From contig NC_067197.1 in the NCBI RefSeq assembly GCF_000699445.3, positions 5,586,152 through 5,650,151 of the forward strand: 64,000 bases of DNA, given 5' to 3'. This DNA comes from Schistosoma haematobium. Taxonomy: Eukaryota > Platyhelminthes > Trematoda > Strigeidida > Schistosomatidae. The translations under genes and the position numbers were made by a program. Shown in pieces: positions 51,701 through 57,700 of the stretch. Numbering within the stretch: the stretch's first letter is position 1; each line of letters opens with the position of its first letter. The notes under the pieces are model-generated. The model was not told the DNA's origin. It did no database searches and was given only the letters and a program-made list of their open reading frames with translations.

Positions 51701-54700
51701 TCTGGTTTTAATTCAAAGAGAGCTATTGAATAAGGTAGAACAGAATAATTAGATTATGTATAAATTAACCATCAATCTGATGATATTTGTTACAAAAGTG
51801 TGTTGACTCAATATTAACCATCATTTTAGAAATGTAAGCATAAATTAAGTAGAAGATTTGAGATTAAATAAGAATGAAATAACATTAAAAGGACTGTGTA
51901 TTTTAAAAGTATTAGGATTAGATGAGTATGCTTTGGTCTTTAAGAGTAGCTTTGATCTATATCAAAAAGTCTTATGATTTTCGAGAACCTAAACGACTGA
52001 AATTTATTTCTTTAGAATAGGATACTCGTAGTTGACTGACTTGCTCAACATTATGCTTATCAGACCGACCGACCGACCGACCGGACTGTAAGATAATAAG
52101 GAACTAATTGAAGTGTACCACAAGGAGGCGTTCTTCTACCTCTTCTTTTCTCTTTTTTTTCTGCATGATTTGCCATCTTTCATAGAAAACACTTTTGTGA
52201 AATATGCGGATGATTTTACTGTATGTATGCTGATTTCCACCTCTTTACATCCCGTAGAAATGAGTTTTTGTCTCGGATGGAATGGTGGTCTGTTGTTAAT
52301 GGTCTCATACTTAATCCGTCTAAATGTCAAGCTGTTAACTTTAGCATGAGACATGAACGGCATCCAAATACCATTTTGGGATTCCATAATGCTTGTGCCA
52401 TTGGAGACTATTCGATTAACACGGTGTTGAAGGTTCATTACCTTAGCGTTACATTTTCCTCTGATCTCTCTTGGTCTTCTCATGTTTTGCTGTTACCGCA
52501 GAAAGTTTTCCGTTTGACTTACTACATAAATAGGCTGCTTACTTTTGGGATTACTCGACATTTACGCTTACAATATGTCAATTACTGCATATTACCTATA
52601 ATTCTTTACTGTTCTCCATTATTCTTTCCCGGGCTTTTGAGAAAAACGGTTATATTGCGGAGAGTTATGAAGACAGATAGCAAGGTGTATGGTGAATCTT
52701 TTGAGGTCATTATTAATATGTTCGTGGATAGACATCTAAAGTCTTGAAAACTCTTAGCAAGTGTTATCTTATCAGATACTAACCATTCCATTCACTCATA
52801 TATTTCTCCTTGTATATATTCTGGTAGAACGAGACGTAATTACATTAAAATCCATGCAAGCAAGCAAAAGTATAAAAGTTCTATGATACCTTACCTAGCA
52901 AATATACTGTGTGACGAATAGGTGGTTAGAGTTGACCTATTCAATAACCTGAATTTTTAAACATGTCTCTATTTGAGAAGCTGTACAGTTTCAAATCTTT
53001 ATTTTCACCTTTTTTCTTCCTTTTTGTTGTTTTTTTCGTAATAATAACAGTGTATATTATTTGGCGTACAGATTAGTGTAAGGTAGTGTAGTAATAATAA
53101 TGGGGGAAACGAAAAGGTACAATCAGAAGAAATCTTCCAGTTAAGGAAGAAGCAGCCACTTTTTATGAAGAAAGTAAAAGAAAGTTACAGCAGGATCGCT
53201 ACTGGCTCCTATTCTGAGCCATATCTGATAAGGTCTCTAGCCACTGTGTCGCACCATCTCTAAGACGCCAACCAGGGAAATGTGAAGGACCAATAGAAGC
53301 CAGCCCTTTGCAGTTTTCTTTCATCCCGCGGCACCATGTCATACACTGACCACCTCTCCGCTTTTTTCAACCAGTCCCGGCGTCCGCAAACAATGCACGA
53401 TGTGGAATTCTCCGGACGACATTCGCAGAACATGCCCAAGCCACCGAAGTCGGTGTTTCAAGGTGGTGACACCAATTGCCCTTGATCTATGAGATTAAAA
53501 TCCCTTCATATCTTTCTTTCTATGCATTAAATATTTCTTCCTGTACTACATCCTTACGTGTGATCTTTCTTTCATCTATTAACACCATTGAATTAACTAC
53601 TTTATGGATTCGGTATTCATCTTGTTGTGCTAATGAGGTATGGTAACTTGGACCGATGCACATATACGTGTCTGGTCCTACGCTGTAACTGACTGACTGA
53701 CTGACATCCATTATCAACAGTCTTATTTCATCATTGTTATAGCATAGTACAGTTTACTTAGACTTAAATAGAATCATTGTTTAGGAAAGATATACAACTA
53801 AAAAATATACCCTTTAAATACTGTATCTAATCATCATAAATAGATGAAATAGTTTGACAAAAATAGATCTGGAAAAACATTTTTTTTGTTTCCACTTTAC
53901 TTGTAAACGTGTTATCACATTTTGTAAACGAAATACTTCAGCTTCATAATTGGATCGTAGATCAGATATTTGTTTTTCATATTCAGTTTTATTCATTAAT
54001 TCAACTTGTAATTTTGCATTCTAATAAGAGAAAAAAAGAAAATTTCTTATGTGTTTATATCCGGTTTCTTGTCATGTGATTTATCCACCAATCAAAATAC
54101 GACTTATACAATCTTCGCACTGTGTCAAACCAATGACGTTCGAGTGGTATGAGCAGCCTAGCGTCCTTATTGGTCCTATGTCCACCTGGCCCGTCCACTT
54201 GAGTCCAGAACACCAATACCAGCTTCCGCAATATGAATCACTTATTTGAAACATACTCGGTTTGGATAACGCGATGGCATTTGAAGCGAACGGTACTGAG
54301 TTCGAGTCCCAAAGTGAACATCAAATCTGAGATGCAGGTACATCCAGCTGACGAGTCCCAGACAGGATGAAACTCGCGTCCTGGATTCCAATGCTAGCCA
54401 CTATCCATTTTTGCTTATAATACTCGGTTTATTTATATATATATCAACCAGACAGACCACAACTTACCATATGTGGCTGTGAACATGGGAGACAGTCGTC
54501 AACAAACTGAACATAGCTTAAGAACCGTAAATCGTACAATAATAAATTATACATAATCTAATTATTGAATAGTTATATCATAAGAATGTATAGATAATAT
54601 TAGTCAATCAATATATCTCAGAAGTTACTCGTGATTTAGTCTTCGCTCGGATATAACACAATTTATACTTCAAAATTAATATCAGTTGAGAATTTGTGAA

Positions 54701-57700
54701 GCCTGTATATAACTCCAATTAGATCTTATGAATAATTCCTAATGAAAGATACATTTCACCAATCCTCTTATGTATAATCATCAACTTAAATCACGTTAGT
54801 AAATAACGAAATTAAGTAAGTCAAATACGAGAATGGACTTTTGAATACGTATATTTTTTACAATCATTGATCTGGACAAACAATCAGAGGAATGAAACGA
54901 AGAGGGAGAAGCGAAATGACACGCGGTGGAGAAGAAATGTGAGCCTACTTCAGTTAGTCAATATTAATAATCACAAAAAAATAAGCTACAGACATGTGAT
55001 GAGTAGGATGAGATGTACACACAAATATGCTCATATAAGTCAGTCAGTCAATCAAACATTAACAACGTAGAACTTCGTACGTTCGTACATCAAATCGAGT
55101 TGCCATACCACATTACATTAGCACAGAGATACAATTGTCAATTCAAATCACATAGTAGTAGAGGTAGTAAAAGTATAAGCAGTAATCGGAAACATTAGGG
55201 TTTGAAGATGTTATAATCCAGTGAAATAAATTTGGAAAGAGAAAAAAGGGACATGAAGAATTCAGAAGATTATGTTCATATAAAAACAGTCAAGGTTGAT
55301 AAGTGGATAATTAACAAGGTCAAAATGTGACTCAAGAAGAATGGATAAATTGGCCTGTACAAAAGCTAGAATAAACTATATGGGCTTAACATAGCAACCG
55401 ACACTACACACTTTTATAGATCGTCTTTATTTGAAAATATAAGCTGACCTAAAATGTTCCTATAGCCATTAATTATAATGTCTGCGAGATTAGAATTTAT
55501 GGACGAACCAATCAGATTTACGATAACAGGTCTTAGATTTTGGTGTGAAATTCATTTACTCAATTCGCTAAATAGAATCTTGGCATTCTAGCTGATGTCA
55601 GTTTGTGATGGAAATCCTGAATCTAATTCCTAATCCTCATCATCAACTGTAAATAATAATCCTTATTCTTTAAACTGTTTTATAATCCTCATTTAGCCCT
55701 AGTAAGTAGGTAGAAACTCTCAAGGTCACTTTGGTTTCGCTCAAATATCGTTCATCTATTATATTCTCACCATTATTACTTCCAAAAAATTCTACCGTAG
55801 AGTTTCTTAGAATCCTACCCATCTTATTATAAAAACCAATCACAGTCAATCACTTCTATTTGTTGTAATTATAGCAAAATAAAACAAAACAAGAAAAGGA
55901 AAACGAATGCAGCATTTCAAATATATTTCGATACTAAGGATGAAACACAATGTTTAGTATGCAAGTAATTGTATTCCTGTTCGAAATTTCTGCTTATTTT
56001 AAATTGTATTCTTAGTTTACATAATACTTAGTATCATTGTCTGGTGTTGACAAGTTTGTAATTCTAAGACTGAAACATTTCTTTCATAACAAATAAGTTA
56101 AGCACATCGCAACAAAAAACAAATCAGTTTATCAATATGTTTAGGTACTACTATAAATCATAAACTAGAATGAAATTAGTTTTCAAATGATTATTCGTTT
56201 GATGATGTTTTATGATATTAAACACACTTATGATGTGTAAAATCTCATGATAACCAACCCTTCCAAGTAAGTCATACAGATTATGAGATTAATGGTGACA
56301 TACTAAAAAACGAATTTTTTGAACTTCTAATACCAAATTTGTAGTCATGTCAGATTTCTGGCGGTAATTTGCTAATGATACTGACTTACTTACTTACGGC
56401 TGCTAACCCTCGTCGTGGATCGTAGGCCGCCCAACAGCATTCTCCATCCAACTCTACCTTGAACAATCCTTTCCAGTTGTTTCCAGTTGCTATTTATCCT
56501 TTCGATATATGCTTTAAATTACCGACGCAGTGTGTTCTTCGGCCTTCATCTTTTCCGCTTCCCTTCAGGATTCCATGTAAGTGCTTGCCTTGTGATATAG
56601 TTTGATGATTTCCGTAATGTATGTCTTATCCACTTCCATTGTCTTTTGCTAATTTCCTTCTCAGCTGGAGCCTGGTTTGTTCTCTCCTAGAGTAGATTTT
56701 TGTTGATAGTATCCGGCAAATCGACATTTGAGTATGCTACGTAGACAACTGTTTATAAATACTTGTACCTTCTTGATGATGGTTTTAGTGGTTCTCCAAG
56801 TTTTAACTGCATACAATAGAACTAAATGTCTTGACGTTCGCATTGAAGATTGTGACATTGACATTGGTTGACAGTTGTTTTGAGTCCCGTATTTTCTTCA
56901 ACTGTAGGAATGCAGCCCTTGCTATACGTCTGTATCCGATCCTCCTTGTTCATAGATTATGCTTCTCAGGTACGTGAAAGCCTCCATTTCTTCAAAAGCT
57001 TCTCCATTAGGTGTGATTGGGTTGTTGTTCTCTTTGTTGTATTCGAGGAACTTGCTTTTTTCTTTGTGTATGTTGTTGCTAATGATAAATATCTGTAAAT
57101 ATTGTGTTGCTTTACAAATTGACTGAATTTGGAAACTATAAAGCGTTAGGTTTTTATCTAATAGTTTAAAAATAAAATGATTGTCATGTAGCCTGGAGGT
57201 CTTAGGTCCGATTCCTTAGAGTCATAGGGATTCATTGCTTAAGAGTTCCCAAGTGAAATGTGAGAACTATCTATTTCTCATTGGTTTATGATAATTCTCT
57301 GGCCAATAATAGTTTGTGATGAAAAATATCTACAGTGCTATTTAATCTCCACAAACTGTTTGACCTAAGAATAAAATATATGATGTAGAAGATGATGAAA
57401 ACCTTGCTGTAATCGTATATAAAATTCGATAGAACCTGGGCCCCAAATATGTAGAAGAAACTAGATGTAAACATAATATTTGAAGTAATCACGAATATTG
57501 AGATTTGAATAACTTAAACGTTTCACATGGAGAACTGGCTTGAGCTTCTTCAGCAAAATAATTAGAACCAAAATTATCAAAGATAAATAAGGTTTATAAA
57601 ATGTCATCCAATCATGTTGAAATCGAAGTTTGAACAAGATTCAACGAGTTTAGTATTGACATTTAATGCTGTACTTATCTTGTTCATCACAAAATGATCT

